Shown in pieces: positions 36,348 to 46,571 of a DNA stretch of 64,000 nucleotides. The position numbers and the translations under genes are program-made. The notes beneath the pieces were generated by a model. The model saw nothing but the letters and a program-made list of their open reading frames with translations. It did not search any database and had not been told where the DNA came from. Every line of letters starts with the position of its first letter. Within the stretch, counting starts at the first letter, position 1. The stretch comes from Pseudomonas laurentiana (lineage in GTDB: Bacteria; Pseudomonadota; Gammaproteobacteria; Pseudomonadales; Pseudomonadaceae), in NCBI RefSeq assembly GCF_014648275.1, contig NZ_BMQU01000016.1, positions 80,975-144,974 of the forward strand, written 5' to 3'.

Positions 36348-37115
36348 TTATCGACGCTCAATGTCTGCCTGCAATTGCGCCAGGCTCCGGTCGGCGCGAG
36401 CCTCAGCCTCGCGCAACTGGCTTTGCCAGTGCCCGACACAGGGCATCAGGTCGCGTTGCTGCTCAGCCTGCAACAACCACTGCACCAGGTCGTGCCAGTC
36501 GCCCAGATCGCCCTGTACGCACTTGAGCTGCTGCTGTAGCCGATCAGTCAGACGCTCCAGTTGCGGATAGGCCTCGGCACCATAGCGGACCCGCTTGACC
36601 AACAAGCGCAGGCGATGGCGATCATGGGCAGGATCCTTGAGTGCCTTGTGCAACCCCTTCCACTGCGTACCCAGACGCTTGTCGATGCGCTGGCTCAGGC
36701 GGCGAGTCAGTTTCTGGCGCTGCGCCGCACGCAGAAACACGGGAAAAGCATCAATGATCGCCTGCAGCCGTTGCAGCTCCGCGCTAACGGCTACCTGCGC
36801 GAATGCCTCGCCCTCCTTGTCCAGCCGTCGCTGGGCAGCCGCATGCTGGCCACGCTCCAACAGTTGGGCGGCCAGTACCTCGCGGTCACGCAACGGGGTT
36901 GTCAGCTCACCCAGCCTGCCTGCGGCATGTTCCAGGTGGTCAACCCCAGGCAAACCACGCAGGGGCCTCAGCAGGCTGCGTAAACGCCTCACACCGATGC
37001 GCAGGTCATGCAACGCCTCGCTGTCCGTATTGGCCTCAAGACGCGCCTGACACGCCATCAAGCGAACCTGCAGGCTCAGCATCTGGGCAATTACATGATC
37101 GAGCATTGCCGCCAT
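36348..37115 (-). CDS. CHAD-domain protein
   Basis: 255 residues made almost wholly of one CHAD domain, a helical bundle rich in conserved histidines and arginines that binds polyphosphate. Typical motifs are ALHDLRIGVRRLRSLLRPLRG near 35-55 and RHRLRLLVKRVRYGAEAYP near 165-185. There is no CYTH (triphosphatase) domain attached and none next door. CAGGAG lies 6 bp before the ATG at 37115; the TTG two codons upstream is unlikely. A lipoprotein gene lies upstream on the same strand. Confidence 0.88.
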   Translation of the reverse strand: MAAMLDHVIAQMLSLQVRLMACQARLEANTDSEALHDLRIGVRRLRSLLRPLRGLPGVDHLEHAAGRLGELTTPLRDREVLAAQLLERGQHAAAQRRLDKEGEAFAQVAVSAELQRLQAIIDAFPVFLRAAQRQKLTRRLSQRIDKRLGTQWKGLHKALKDPAHDRHRLRLLVKRVRYGAEAYPQLERLTDRLQQQLKCVQGDLGDWHDLVQWLLQAEQQRDLMPCVGHWQSQLREAEARADRSLAQLQADIERR

Positions 37116-37132
37116 GTCCAACTCCTGAGAGG

Positions 37133-37411
37133 TTAACGTCCAGCGCGGGATTCACGGATGTAGAAACGGGCTCTCTCGGCTTTGCTGGTGCAGCCATCGA
37201 ACGCCTCGAACTGCTGTTGGGTCTTGGCGCCGGTCAACAGTGACAATGCCTTAGAGTAGCTCACGGTACCCGCGAAGCCTTCGGCCTTGGCCAGGTCGAG
37301 CTCTTTCCAGGCCGCGTCGAGCTGCGTGGCGCAACTGTCGCGATAGGCCGTCTTACCGGCACAACCGCTCAGGGCCAAGGCAATCAGCGCCAGGGAAATC
37401 CATGCTTTCAT
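37133..37411 (-). CDS. Small lipoprotein
   Basis: 92 residues. Lipoprotein signal peptide ends in LALSGC (acylated Cys17). The mature part is helical and soluble, with two further cysteines (DSCATQL and FDGCTSKA) that could form a disulfide, and the motif YSKALSLLTGAKTQQQFEAF. I cannot assign a function; similar short lipoproteins are widespread in Pseudomonas. The start at 37411 begins the signal peptide; the longer frame is a hydrophobic extension. Its stop lies 17 bp before the CHAD gene. Confidence 0.8.
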   Translation of the reverse strand: MKAWISLALIALALSGCAGKTAYRDSCATQLDAAWKELDLAKAEGFAGTVSYSKALSLLTGAKTQQQFEAFDGCTSKAERARFYIRESRAGR

Positions 37412-37573
37412 CAGCAACACCTCAAAGAAAAAAACCAAGTGGGAAACTTCGACGGCAGGGTTGAACAAAAGTGCCCCGCTCAGCCTAACGCAGCGTGTCT
37501 ATCGATTGAAGCACAGCTACGATTAGGTGCATTGTTAGACCATTGACGGACGAATACCGCCCCAGGAGCAATC

Positions 37574-38611
37574 ATGAGCAAACGTGTGGCACTGGTGTTG
37601 GGGTCGGGTGGTGCTCGAGGCTATGCGCATATTGGCGTGATCGAGGAAATCGAACGTCGAGGTTACGATATCGCCTGTATTGCTGGCTGCTCCATGGGCG
37701 CGGTGGTTGGCGGGATTTACGCAGCGGGCAAACTTGATCAGTACCGCAACTGGATTGAAAGCCTGGACTACCTGGATGTACTGCGCCTGGTGGACGTGAG
37801 CTTCCGTCTCGGGGCGATTCGCGGCGAAAAGATCTTCGGTCAAATCCGCAAGATCGTCGGCGAGATCAACATCGAAGAACTGCGGATTCCCTACACCGCC
37901 GTCGCCGCCGACCTGACCAACCAACAGGAAATCTGGTTTCAGGAAGGCTGCCTGCATCAGGCGATGCGTGCCTCCGCAGCAATTCCGAGCCTGTTCACGC
38001 CCGTGGTGCAAGGCAACCGCATGCTGGTCGACGGCGGCATCCTCAATCCGTTGCCGATCATCCCGGTAGTGTCGAGCCATTGCGACCTGATCATTGCGGT
38101 CAACCTTAACGCAACCAACCAGAAACACTACCAGTTACCGGTCATCGAACGCCCCCCAGCCTTCAGAATGCGCTTTGACAGCCTGATCAGCTCGCTCGGT
38201 TCGCACCTTCCATTTCGGCGCAAACAGGCCGAGCACCTGATACAACTGGACCAGGAAATCAGCCCGGTCACACCGGCCCCTAACCCCTGGCTCAGCGAAG
38301 CCGCCGACCCCGAAGCCCAGCAGCCGGCAGCGGCACCGGAAATCGACGGAGCGCCAAAATCGGCCAGCGGCTCATTCATCATCGACAACGTTGGCCCAGC
38401 GTCGCTGCTGGACCTGATCAACCAGAGTTTCGAGGTGATGCAGACGTCGCTGGCACAATACAAAATCGCCGGCTACCCGCCGGATGTACTGATCAACGTG
38501 CCGAAACGGGTGTGTCGCTTCTTTGAGTTCTACAAGGCACCTGAGCTGATTGCGCTGGGACGGCAGATAGCCAGCGATACCCTGGACAACTATGAAGGAG
38601 AGCGGCGCTAA
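37574..38611 (+). CDS. Patatin-like phospholipase (RssA-like)
   Basis: 345 residues. The patatin domain (about 5-185) has the oxyanion loop GSGGARGYAHIG, the nucleophile elbow GCSMG (Ser about 42) and the catalytic aspartate in VDGGILNPLP (about 153). A proline/alanine-rich linker (about 225-260) leads to a C-terminal helical segment. No signal peptide, so it is cytosolic or membrane-associated, unlike the secreted ExoU or PlpD types. CAGGAG precedes the ATG. Lipid acyl hydrolase activity is inferred from the intact dyad. Confidence 0.9.
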   Translation: MSKRVALVLGSGGARGYAHIGVIEEIERRGYDIACIAGCSMGAVVGGIYAAGKLDQYRNWIESLDYLDVLRLVDVSFRLGAIRGEKIFGQIRKIVGEINIEELRIPYTAVAADLTNQQEIWFQEGCLHQAMRASAAIPSLFTPVVQGNRMLVDGGILNPLPIIPVVSSHCDLIIAVNLNATNQKHYQLPVIERPPAFRMRFDSLISSLGSHLPFRRKQAEHLIQLDQEISPVTPAPNPWLSEAADPEAQQPAAAPEIDGAPKSASGSFIIDNVGPASLLDLINQSFEVMQTSLAQYKIAGYPPDVLINVPKRVCRFFEFYKAPELIALGRQIASDTLDNYEGERR

Positions 38612-38641
38612 GCGAGGCTGGCGGCTACAAAACCCTGGCGT

Positions 38642-39340
38642 TCAAATCGCGTCGGGACCGATCAATCGATACCCCACGCCGGGTTCTGTGACGATAAACC
38701 GCGGCGAGGTGGGATCATCACCCAGCTTCTGCCGTACGTGGGCAACAACGATCCGCAAGTAGTGACTGTCATCGACATGGGTCGGCCCCCAGATGTCCTT
38801 GAGCAGTTGCTGCTGGGTAATCACCCGCCCCGGATGGCTGGCCAACTGCGCCAACAAGGCGTACTCCTTACGCGTCAACGCCACTTCAACACCGTCGAGG
38901 GTTACCCGGCGAAACGCAAGATCAACGGTCAGCGGCCCGAAGCAGGGTGCAGATTCCTGCGCGACCGCCTGTGGCGCCTGACGCAACAGCGCCCGAACCC
39001 GCGCCAGGAACTCCTGGATACCAAAGGGTTTGGTGACATAGTCATTGGCACCACCATCCAGCGCCTCGACCTTCTGCACTTCACTGGCCCGCACTGACAA
39101 GACCAGCACCGGCACCTGGCTCCATTCGCGTAACTCGCGCAGCACGTGTTGCCCGTCCATGTCCGGCAAGCCGAGGTCAAGTACCACCAGGTCCGGGCGG
39201 GCCAACGCCGCCTGGCTCAGCCCTTCGCTGCCCGTCGCAGCCTCCAGTACCTTGTAGCCTTGGGAGCTGAGGCTGATGCGCAGAAATTTACGAATCTGTG
39301 GTTCGTCGTCAATGACCAGCAAGGTCGCGGTCTGGCTCAT
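38642..39340 (-). CDS. kdpE: Potassium-responsive response regulator KdpE
   Basis: 232 residues. The receiver domain (about 1-120; phosphorylation site in VVLDLGLPDMDG, near residue 54) is followed by an OmpR-type winged helix (about 130-228; KEYALLAQLASHPGRVITQQ). It activates kdpFABC when phosphorylated by KdpD. Its ATG overlaps the kdpD stop by 4 bp. It is the last gene of the kdp cluster and converges with the patatin gene. Confidence 0.95.
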   Translation of the reverse strand: MSQTATLLVIDDEPQIRKFLRISLSSQGYKVLEAATGSEGLSQAALARPDLVVLDLGLPDMDGQHVLRELREWSQVPVLVLSVRASEVQKVEALDGGANDYVTKPFGIQEFLARVRALLRQAPQAVAQESAPCFGPLTVDLAFRRVTLDGVEVALTRKEYALLAQLASHPGRVITQQQLLKDIWGPTHVDDSHYLRIVVAHVRQKLGDDPTSPRFIVTEPGVGYRLIGPDAI

Positions 39341-41991
39341 GGCGTGTCGCTGTCCAGTTCAGGTTGGGCCGGGAGCGGCAAGCATAGTGTGATACAGGTG
39401 CCCTGGCCATCAATGCCCTCGGCAACCCGTATATGTCCGCCATGGGCGCCGATCATGCCCTGGCAAATCGCCAGGCCAAGACCTGTACCCTGCCCGCCTC
39501 GGTCTCCTCGGGCAGCGGTGTAGAACATGTCGAAGATCCGTTCACGCTCGTTCGGTGGAATGCCCGGGCCTTGGTCGCTGACCGCGAAACACAGCATCTT
39601 TTCTTCGATGGTGACACACAGGTCGAGTCGCCCTTGAGGCGGCGAAAAGCGTGCAGCGTTTTCCAGTACGTTGATCAGGGCCTGTTCAATCAGCGCCGCA
39701 TGAACGTACAGCAAGGGCAGGTCTGCCGGAACGTCAGCGTGCAGTTGAAACGGCGCCAGTACCACTCGCAGGCGGTTCAACGCGCTGCCGACGATATCTG
39801 CCGGTGCCACCCAGTCGCGGGCCAGCGTCAGCCCTCCGTGGCCGAGCCGGGTCATGTCCAGCAGGTTCTGGATATAGCGGTCAAGGCGCTCGGCCTCGTC
39901 CCGAGTACCTTCAAGCAACTCACGACGGTCCTCAAGAGGAATGGCCTCGCCCAGTGCCAGCAGGCTGTCGATGCTGCCCCGCATGGCGGTGAGCGGAGTA
40001 CGCAAATCATGGGAGACCGAGGCCAGCAAGGCACTGCGCAATTGCTCGGTCTCACCATGCAACCGCGCAGCCTCCAATTCATCGGCCAGCCGGGCGCGCG
40101 CCAGGGCCTGAGCCAGTGGCTGACTCAAGGCCTTGAGCATGCGCTGGCGCTGCGGCGTCAGCACATGCCCTTCACGGGGACGAACACCGAGCAAGGCCAG
40201 AGGTCCCTCCTCGGCAGACAATGGCCACCACCACCATCGCCCATTGGGCAGGGTGTCGCTGCCAAGCCCCGCAGCCTGGTCGTGCTGCCAAGCCCAATCG
40301 GCGGCGGCACGCTCATTGTCGCTGAACTGCAATGCCCCACCACTGGCCACCCGCAGTGCACCTTCGGCATCGCGTTCGAGCAGGCACACCTGCAAATCAT
40401 GCGGGCTGTCCAGGTACTGGCCGGCGGCAGTGAACACCGCCTGACGGTCCGTCGCCGCCGTCAGCTTGCGCGACAGGTCGAGCAACTGATTGGTCTGCTC
40501 CTGGGTTTCACGCAGTGCTTGTAGCTGCCGACGCTGGCGGGCAGCCAGGTTACCGGTCAAGGCCGCCATCAACAGGAAGAACAATGAAGTCAGGACATCT
40601 TCTTCACGCTGGATGCTCAAGGAAAACGTTGGAGGAATGAACAAGAAGTCATAGCTAAGAAACGACAGCACGGCGCAGGCCAGCGCTGGCCCCAGGCTAC
40701 TGCGTACCGCAACCAGCAGCACAGCGGCAAGAAACACCAGCGAGATGTTCGGCAACGCCAATACACTGGCAACCGCCCAGGCCAGGCCGCTCGCCAACAC
40801 CGTGGCTAGCAGCGCCAGCACGTAATGGCGCCAGACCCACTCCCCTTCCAGAGGCACGCGCACAGGTTCAGGCTGGGCATCCCGGTTGAGCACGTTGATT
40901 TCCAGGCCATGCGCTTCGCGTAACAGCCGAGCGGCGACCCCAGCACCAAACAGACGACGGCGCAGCCGATCCCGCGACTGCCCGACCAGCACCAGGTTGG
41001 CACGGCGCTCGGCCGCATGCTGGATCAGGGTTTTCGCCACTTCACCAGCACGCAACACCACCACCTCACCGCCCAAGCGCTCAGCCAACTGCTGGGCAGC
41101 CTGCAGGCGTTGACGGGCTGTTTCATCACGCAACCGACCGTTATCGACATGCACCAGGCTCCAGGGCAAGTGACGACGCTGTGCTACACGACTGGCATGG
41201 CGCACCAGCCGTTCGGCCTGCGCATCACCATCGACGCCAACCAACAACCGTCCGCGCAACGTCGGCGCGTCTCGCCCCAATTTGCGGTAACCGTGCGCCA
41301 GATCGGCATCGACCTGGGCGGCGGCTGTCTGCATGGCCAACTCGCGCAACGCGGTGAGGTTGGTTTGAGTAAAGAAGGCATCAATCGCAGCGCGGGCCTG
41401 CTCGGGCACGTACACCTTGCCATCGCGCAGCCGCTCCAGCAGCTCACGGGGCGGCAGGTCGATCAGCACCAGTTCAAAGGCCTCCTGCAGCACCCAGTCC
41501 GGCAGCGTCTCGCGCACCTGAACACCTGTGATGCCGCGAATGTGATCATTCAAGCTTTCCAGATGCTGGACGTTGACCGTGGTGTAGACGTCGATGCCCG
41601 CCGCCAGCAATTCCTGCACGTCCTGCCAGCGCTTGGTATGACGACTGCCCGGTGCATTACTGTGGGCCAGCTCATCCACCAGCACCAGTTGGGGAGCGGC
41701 CTTGAGCAGACCGTCCAGGTCCATTTCCTCGAGCATCACACCACGGTATTCCGAACGCACCCGCGGCTGCTGTGGCAAACCGCCGAGCAACGCTTCGGTC
41801 TCGGCTCGACCATGGGTTTCGACCACCGCCGCCAGCACCTTGACCCCATGCCGCAACTGGGCGTGAGCGGCTTGCAACATCGCATAGGTCTTGCCCACGC
41901 CAGGTGCCGCCCCCAGGAACACCTTCAGTCGGCCGCGGCCCTCGCGCGGCAGCTCGGCCAACAACGCATCGGCGCGTTCGGAATGATTCAT
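39337..41991 (-). CDS. kdpD: Sensor histidine kinase KdpD
   Basis: 884 residues, normal for KdpD. Order: N-terminal KdpD domain with Walker-like GAAPGVGKTYAML (about 28-40), Usp-like domain (about 250-370), four close membrane helices (about 390-490), a GAF-like region, then HisKA with ASVSHDLRTPLTAMRGS (phospho-His about residue 660) and HATPase (NVLENAARFSPP, DQGPGIPPNE, GTGLGLAICQG). It senses potassium limitation and turgor. It follows kdpC with 15 bp between and precedes kdpE with overlap. Confidence 0.96.
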   Translation of the reverse strand: MNHSERADALLAELPREGRGRLKVFLGAAPGVGKTYAMLQAAHAQLRHGVKVLAAVVETHGRAETEALLGGLPQQPRVRSEYRGVMLEEMDLDGLLKAAPQLVLVDELAHSNAPGSRHTKRWQDVQELLAAGIDVYTTVNVQHLESLNDHIRGITGVQVRETLPDWVLQEAFELVLIDLPPRELLERLRDGKVYVPEQARAAIDAFFTQTNLTALRELAMQTAAAQVDADLAHGYRKLGRDAPTLRGRLLVGVDGDAQAERLVRHASRVAQRRHLPWSLVHVDNGRLRDETARQRLQAAQQLAERLGGEVVVLRAGEVAKTLIQHAAERRANLVLVGQSRDRLRRRLFGAGVAARLLREAHGLEINVLNRDAQPEPVRVPLEGEWVWRHYVLALLATVLASGLAWAVASVLALPNISLVFLAAVLLVAVRSSLGPALACAVLSFLSYDFLFIPPTFSLSIQREEDVLTSLFFLLMAALTGNLAARQRRQLQALRETQEQTNQLLDLSRKLTAATDRQAVFTAAGQYLDSPHDLQVCLLERDAEGALRVASGGALQFSDNERAAADWAWQHDQAAGLGSDTLPNGRWWWWPLSAEEGPLALLGVRPREGHVLTPQRQRMLKALSQPLAQALARARLADELEAARLHGETEQLRSALLASVSHDLRTPLTAMRGSIDSLLALGEAIPLEDRRELLEGTRDEAERLDRYIQNLLDMTRLGHGGLTLARDWVAPADIVGSALNRLRVVLAPFQLHADVPADLPLLYVHAALIEQALINVLENAARFSPPQGRLDLCVTIEEKMLCFAVSDQGPGIPPNERERIFDMFYTAARGDRGGQGTGLGLAICQGMIGAHGGHIRVAEGIDGQGTCITLCLPLPAQPELDSDTP

Positions 41992-42006
41992 GGTCTCGGC
42001 TTTTCC

Positions 42007-42573
42007 TTATTTCAGCACAGGTGCCATTTGATCCAGTGCCCGATTGAGGGCCAGGATATTGACCACCGGCGGGCCAACCAGCGGCTGCAGGGTGAACTGC
42101 TCGACCAGACCTTGCAAGGCCTGCACCGGAACCTGCCGCGCCGCCGCCACCTTAGGCACCTGATAAGCCACTGCCGCAGGTGGCAGGTGCGGGTCCAGGC
42201 CGCTGCCGGAGGTGGTCAACAATGCCAGGGGAACCGGCCCCTGCTCGGCGGTGAACAAAATTGCCGCCGACGCATCTACGCGACTGGCCAGCGCCGGGTT
42301 GCTCGGGGCCAGGTTGCTCGCACCGCTGGCCACCGTGGCGTAGTCAGCCGCCGAAGGTCGCGACTGGAACCAGGCATCACCTTGGAATGCCTGGGCAATT
42401 TGCAGCGAGCCGCGCACCTGCCCCTGGTCGTCGCGCAGCAAGCTGCCATTGGCCTGTTCGGGAAAAACCACCTGCGCAACGCCGGTAACCACCAATGGGT
42501 ACACCGCACCGGTGATCAGGGTCATCAACAGCATCAGGCTCAAGGCCGGACGTACTAGCGTAGTCATCTTCAA
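42007..42573 (-). CDS. kdpC: Potassium-transporting ATPase subunit KdpC
   Basis: 188 residues. One N-terminal membrane helix (about 10-31), then the periplasmic domain with [32 protein letters not shown] and the conserved [12 protein letters not shown] stretch. KdpC stabilises the KdpFABC complex and affects ATP affinity. It lies 9 bp after kdpB. Confidence 0.96.
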   Translation of the reverse strand: MKMTTLVRPALSLMLLMTLITGAVYPLVVTGVAQVVFPEQANGSLLRDDQGQVRGSLQIAQAFQGDAWFQSRPSAADYATVASGASNLAPSNPALASRVDASAAILFTAEQGPVPLALLTTSGSGLDPHLPPAAVAYQVPKVAAARQVPVQALQGLVEQFTLQPLVGPPVVNILALNRALDQMAPVLK

Positions 42574-42582
42574 CTCCTCGGT

Positions 42583-44637
42583 TCAGACCAGGTGCAGCGC
42601 ATTGAGCAGCAGATCGATCAACTTGATCCCGGCAAACGGTACGACCAACCCACCCACCCCATAGATCAGTAGATTGCGACGCAGCAAGTGGGCGGCACTG
42701 GCCGCTTTTACCCGCACCCCTCGCAGAGCCAGCGGAATCAGCACGACAATGATCAAGGCGTTAAACACAATCGCCGACAGGATCGCACTCTGCGGACTGG
42801 CCAGTTGCATGAGGTTCAGTACCCCCAGTTGCGGGTAGATGACAGCAAACAGGGCCGGAAGAATGGCAAAGTACTTGGCCACATCGTTGGCGATGGAGAA
42901 GGTTGTCAGGGCCCCACGGGTGACCAACAGCTCCTTGCCCACCTGCACCACATCCAGCAGCTTGGTCGGGTCACTGTCCAGGTCGACCATGTTGGCGGCT
43001 TCGCGTGCGGCCTGGGTACCGTCATTCATGGCCATGCCGACATCCGCCTGGGCCAGTGCCGGGGCGTCGTTGGCACCATCACCACACATCGCGACCAAGC
43101 GCCCGTCGTTCTGCTCCTGGCGAATGCGCGCCAGCTTCTTCTCTGGGGTGGCCTCAGCCAACACATCATCCACCCCAGCTTCAGCAGCGATGGCAGCGGC
43201 GGTCAGAGGGTTGTCGCCCGTCACCATCACCGTGCGGATACCCAACTGACGCAACTCGGCGAAACGTTCCCGAATACCCGGCTTTACCACGTCCTTGAGG
43301 TGAATGACGCCAAGCAAGCGCTTGTCCATGCAAACCAACAGCGGCGTACCGCCACTCTGGGCAATCCTGTCGACTTCCTTGGTCAAGGCGGTCGGCATGT
43401 CCAGGCGCTGCATACCGACGAAAGCCAGCACCGAGTCCACAGCCCCCTTGCGGTAGCGGCGTTGCTGGTAATCAATGCCCGACAGACGTGTCTCGGCGGT
43501 GAATGGCACGACCGTCAACGCACTGGCCTGCGGTTCGCTGAAGTCGTGCAACTGACGCAAGTACTCGACAATCGACTTGCCTTCCGCCGTGTCATCGGCC
43601 AGCGAAGCGAACAAGGCACCCTCACCCAGTTCGCGGGCACTAACCCCAGGCGCGGCATGCAAAGCACTGCAACGACGGTTGCCAAAGGTGATAGTGCCGG
43701 TCTTGTCGAGCATCAATACATGCACATCACCGGCAGCCTCGACTGCGCGCCCCGACCGGGCAATGACGTTCAACCGCACCAGGCGATCCATGCCGGCGAT
43801 ACCAATGGCCGAAAGCAAACCGCCAATGGTGGTCGGAATCAGGGTCACCAACAGTGCCACCAGGAACACCAGCGGAATCGCACCGCCGGCAAAATAGGCG
43901 AACGGCTGCAAGGTAACCACGACCACCAGGAAGATCAGGGTCAAGCCGATCAACAGGATGTCCAGGGCGATCTCGTTGGGTGTTTTCTGCCGTTTGGCAC
44001 CTTCGACCAGGGCAATCATCCGGTCCAGGGTCGACTCACCAGGGTTGCTGGTGATCTTGATCAACAGCCAGTCAGAGACCAGCCGGGTGTTGCCGGTGAC
44101 CGCCGAGCGATCACCGCCCGACTCACGAATCACCGGTGCAGACTCACCGGTAATAGCCGCTTCGTTGACCGCTGCGATGCCTTCAAGCACCTCGCCGTCA
44201 CCGGGGATCATCTCACCGGCCAGCACCTTGACCACATCACCTTTGCGCAGCGCCGTGGCCGGCACCACGTCATAGTTGCCGGTGGCGTTACGACGACGGC
44301 AACTGAGGCCCTGGCTACCTGCCTTGAGGCTGTCGGCGCGGGCTTTGCCCCGGCCTTCAGCCAATGCTTCGGCAAAGTTGGCGAAAAGCACGGTAAACCA
44401 GAGCCACAGGGCGATTTGCAGCGCCACACTTGTGGGCACGGCGCTGTCAGGCAACAGGCAGAGTACGGTGGTAAAAACAGCCGTCAACTCGACCACCAGC
44501 ATCACCGGCGCACGTTTCAACTGGCGCGGATCAAGTTTGACGAACGCTTGCACCAAGGCTGGCCGCCACAGCGCAGCGAAAGTCGTCCGGGCCTGTTCGG
44601 CCGGCACCGCATTCACATCAGGAATCGGCATGTTCAT
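42583..44637 (-). CDS. kdpB: Potassium-transporting P-type ATPase subunit KdpB
   Basis: 684 residues, the energy-coupling subunit. All P-type ATPase motifs are intact: TGES (actuator domain), the phosphorylated aspartate in DKTGTIT, the nucleotide-binding KGAV and the hinge [16 protein letters not shown]. About seven membrane helices. It drives potassium uptake through KdpA at micromolar external potassium. GGAGAGA precedes the ATG at 44637; kdpA ends 10 bp upstream. Confidence 0.97.
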   Translation of the reverse strand: MNMPIPDVNAVPAEQARTTFAALWRPALVQAFVKLDPRQLKRAPVMLVVELTAVFTTVLCLLPDSAVPTSVALQIALWLWFTVLFANFAEALAEGRGKARADSLKAGSQGLSCRRRNATGNYDVVPATALRKGDVVKVLAGEMIPGDGEVLEGIAAVNEAAITGESAPVIRESGGDRSAVTGNTRLVSDWLLIKITSNPGESTLDRMIALVEGAKRQKTPNEIALDILLIGLTLIFLVVVVTLQPFAYFAGGAIPLVFLVALLVTLIPTTIGGLLSAIGIAGMDRLVRLNVIARSGRAVEAAGDVHVLMLDKTGTITFGNRRCSALHAAPGVSARELGEGALFASLADDTAEGKSIVEYLRQLHDFSEPQASALTVVPFTAETRLSGIDYQQRRYRKGAVDSVLAFVGMQRLDMPTALTKEVDRIAQSGGTPLLVCMDKRLLGVIHLKDVVKPGIRERFAELRQLGIRTVMVTGDNPLTAAAIAAEAGVDDVLAEATPEKKLARIRQEQNDGRLVAMCGDGANDAPALAQADVGMAMNDGTQAAREAANMVDLDSDPTKLLDVVQVGKELLVTRGALTTFSIANDVAKYFAILPALFAVIYPQLGVLNLMQLASPQSAILSAIVFNALIIVVLIPLALRGVRVKAASAAHLLRRNLLIYGVGGLVVPFAGIKLIDLLLNALHLV

Positions 44638-44647
44638 GATTCTCTCC

Positions 44648-46342
44648 TTAGAAGCCCAGGCTCAGGTGTTCAGCGACCGGGCCCAAGGCCAGGGCCGGCA
44701 GGAAGGTCAGGCCACCGATCAACAGGATGGTGACCAGCAGCAAGGTGACAAACAGCGGACCATGGGTCGGAAAGCTGTTCTGCCCTACCGGCGCGGTTTT
44801 CTTCAGCGCCAGGCTGCCGGCCAGGGCCAGTACCGGGAGAATGTAACCAAAGCGGCCAATGAGCATGCCCAGGCCAAGCATCACGTTGTGGAACGTGGTG
44901 TTCGCACCCAACCCGGCGAAGGCTGAACCGTTGTTGGCACTGGCCGAGGTGTAGGCATACAGCAATTGGCTGAAACCGTGGGCACCCGGGTTGCTCACAG
45001 CGCCAGCAGGGCCAGGCAAGCTGGTCGCCAGCGCACCGAGCACCAGCACACCGAGCGGCATCACCAGCAGGGTTGCCACCAGCAATTGCACCTCACGCGC
45101 CTGCAGTTTCTTGCCCAGGTACTCGGGGGTTCGACCGATCATCAGGCCCGCCAGGAACACGGCGATCAGCACGTTCAGCAGCATGCCGTAGAGCCCGGCA
45201 CCCACCCCGCCAAAAATCACCTCCCCCACCATCATGTTGACCATCGCCACCATGCTGCTGATCGGGTTGAGGCTGTCGTGCATGTTGTTCACCGAGCCAT
45301 TGGAGGCCGCCGTCGTGGTGACCGTCCATAACACGCTACCCGTGGTGCCGAAGCGGCTTTCCTTGCCTTCAAGCGGCGCAGCCTGTTCGACCTGAGGGTT
45401 GCTCAGTGCAGGGTTGGCCTGGTACTCGGACCACAGTGCCGTCGCACCACCGATCAAGAACAACGCAAGCATGCAGGCGATGATCGCCCGGCTTTGGCGC
45501 AGATCCTTGACGTAGTGGCCAAACGTGAACACCAGCGCCACCGGAATGAGGATGATTGAAGACACCTCGAAGAGGTTGCTCCAGGCACTGGGGTTCTCAA
45601 ACGGATGCGCCGAGTTAACCCCAAAGAAGCCACCACCGTTGGTACCCAGTTGCTTGATTGCAATCTGGCTGGCAGCCGGCCCCAGCGGAATAACCTGCTC
45701 GACGCCTTGCAGGGTGACGGCCTTGACGTAGTCGCTCAAGGTTTGTGGCACCCCCTGCCAGACCAGCAACAACGCCAGTACCAGGCAAAGCGGCAGCAAG
45801 CCATAGAGGGTGGCGCGAGTCATGTCGACCCAGAAGTTACCCAAGGTACTCGCCGAGCGCCGGGCAATGCCGCGACACAACGCAACCAGCACGGCAAGCC
45901 CTGTGGCAGCACTGACGAAGTTCTGCACCGTCAGGCCCAGCATCTGGCTCAGGTAGCTGACCGAGGCCTCACCGCTGTAGGACTGCCAGTTGGTGTTGGT
46001 CATGAAACTGACGGCGGTGTTGAAGGCCAACGACCATTCCTGCCCCGGCAAGTGTTGCGGGTTGAGCGGCAGGTAGCCTTGCAGTAGCAGTACACCGAAC
46101 ACCAGCAAAAAACCGCTCAGGTTGAACGCCAGCAGGGCCAGCGTGTACGTCTGCCAGCTCTGCTCAGTACCCGGATCGACACCCGCAATCCGATAGCAGC
46201 CCCGCTCCACTGGCCCGAGGATCGGTGTCAGCCAGGTACGCTGCCCCTCCATGACCTTGTAGTAGAAGCGGCCAAGCCAAGGTGCCGGCAACAAGACGAT
46301 GGCGAAAAATGCCAGCAGCAACGCGTAATCGTAACTGTGCAT
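44648..46342 (-). CDS. kdpA: Potassium-transporting ATPase subunit KdpA
   Basis: 564 residues with ten membrane helices, related to potassium channels. Four selectivity-filter loops can be seen: [42 protein letters not shown] and [12 protein letters not shown]. The start at 46342 ([13 protein letters not shown]) is chosen over the in-frame upstream extension, which overlaps kdpF. kdpF lies 8 bp upstream. Confidence 0.96.
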   Translation of the reverse strand: MHSYDYALLLAFFAIVLLPAPWLGRFYYKVMEGQRTWLTPILGPVERGCYRIAGVDPGTEQSWQTYTLALLAFNLSGFLLVFGVLLLQGYLPLNPQHLPGQEWSLAFNTAVSFMTNTNWQSYSGEASVSYLSQMLGLTVQNFVSAATGLAVLVALCRGIARRSASTLGNFWVDMTRATLYGLLPLCLVLALLLVWQGVPQTLSDYVKAVTLQGVEQVIPLGPAASQIAIKQLGTNGGGFFGVNSAHPFENPSAWSNLFEVSSIILIPVALVFTFGHYVKDLRQSRAIIACMLALFLIGGATALWSEYQANPALSNPQVEQAAPLEGKESRFGTTGSVLWTVTTTAASNGSVNNMHDSLNPISSMVAMVNMMVGEVIFGGVGAGLYGMLLNVLIAVFLAGLMIGRTPEYLGKKLQAREVQLLVATLLVMPLGVLVLGALATSLPGPAGAVSNPGAHGFSQLLYAYTSASANNGSAFAGLGANTTFHNVMLGLGMLIGRFGYILPVLALAGSLALKKTAPVGQNSFPTHGPLFVTLLLVTILLIGGLTFLPALALGPVAEHLSLGF

Positions 46343-46350
46343 GGCCACTC

Positions 46351-46440
46351 CTAGCCCCTGTCCGCGCGCAACAGCGCGGCCATCAGATAAACCCACAACG
46401 CCACTGCCAGCAGCAGTGACACCCCGTCCAGAATGCTCAT
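46351..46440 (-). CDS. kdpF: KdpF, small stabilising subunit of the Kdp ATPase
   Basis: 29 residues (MSILDGVSLLLAVALWVYLM, then AALLRADRG), one membrane helix. KdpF binds KdpA and stabilises the complex. The ORF is too short for most gene callers, but its position directly before kdpA, the GGAGAG ribosome-binding site 6 bp from the ATG at 46440 and the sequence type (short helix followed by a basic end) make it secure. It is the first gene of the operon. Confidence 0.92.
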   Translation of the reverse strand: MSILDGVSLLLAVALWVYLMAALLRADRG

Positions 46441-46530
46441 CACAACTCTCCGTCTCGCAGCACAGTGCCGCTGACGGTCATTGTCGGAAGAGAGGCTGTA
46501 AAGGAACGAGAGCGAGTACCTGATGAAGGT

Positions 46531-46547
46531 ATAAAGAGTGCGTAAAG
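46531..46547 (-). promoter_or_regulatory. Candidate KdpE-binding direct repeat
   Basis: On the minus strand CTTTAC (46547-46542) and CTTTAT (46536-46531) repeat with an 11-bp period, about 90 bp upstream of kdpF. One-turn T-rich direct repeats are the usual OmpR-family site, and this resembles the TTTATA/TTTACA type described for E. coli KdpE. Confidence 0.5.
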
Positions 46548-46571
46548 ATCGCCGACGGCGCTACAGCAAGG

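Noticed and set aside
42688-44733. 681-residue open frame on the plus strand opposite kdpB
   Set aside because: Antisense shadow; kdpB has all P-type ATPase motifs in frame.
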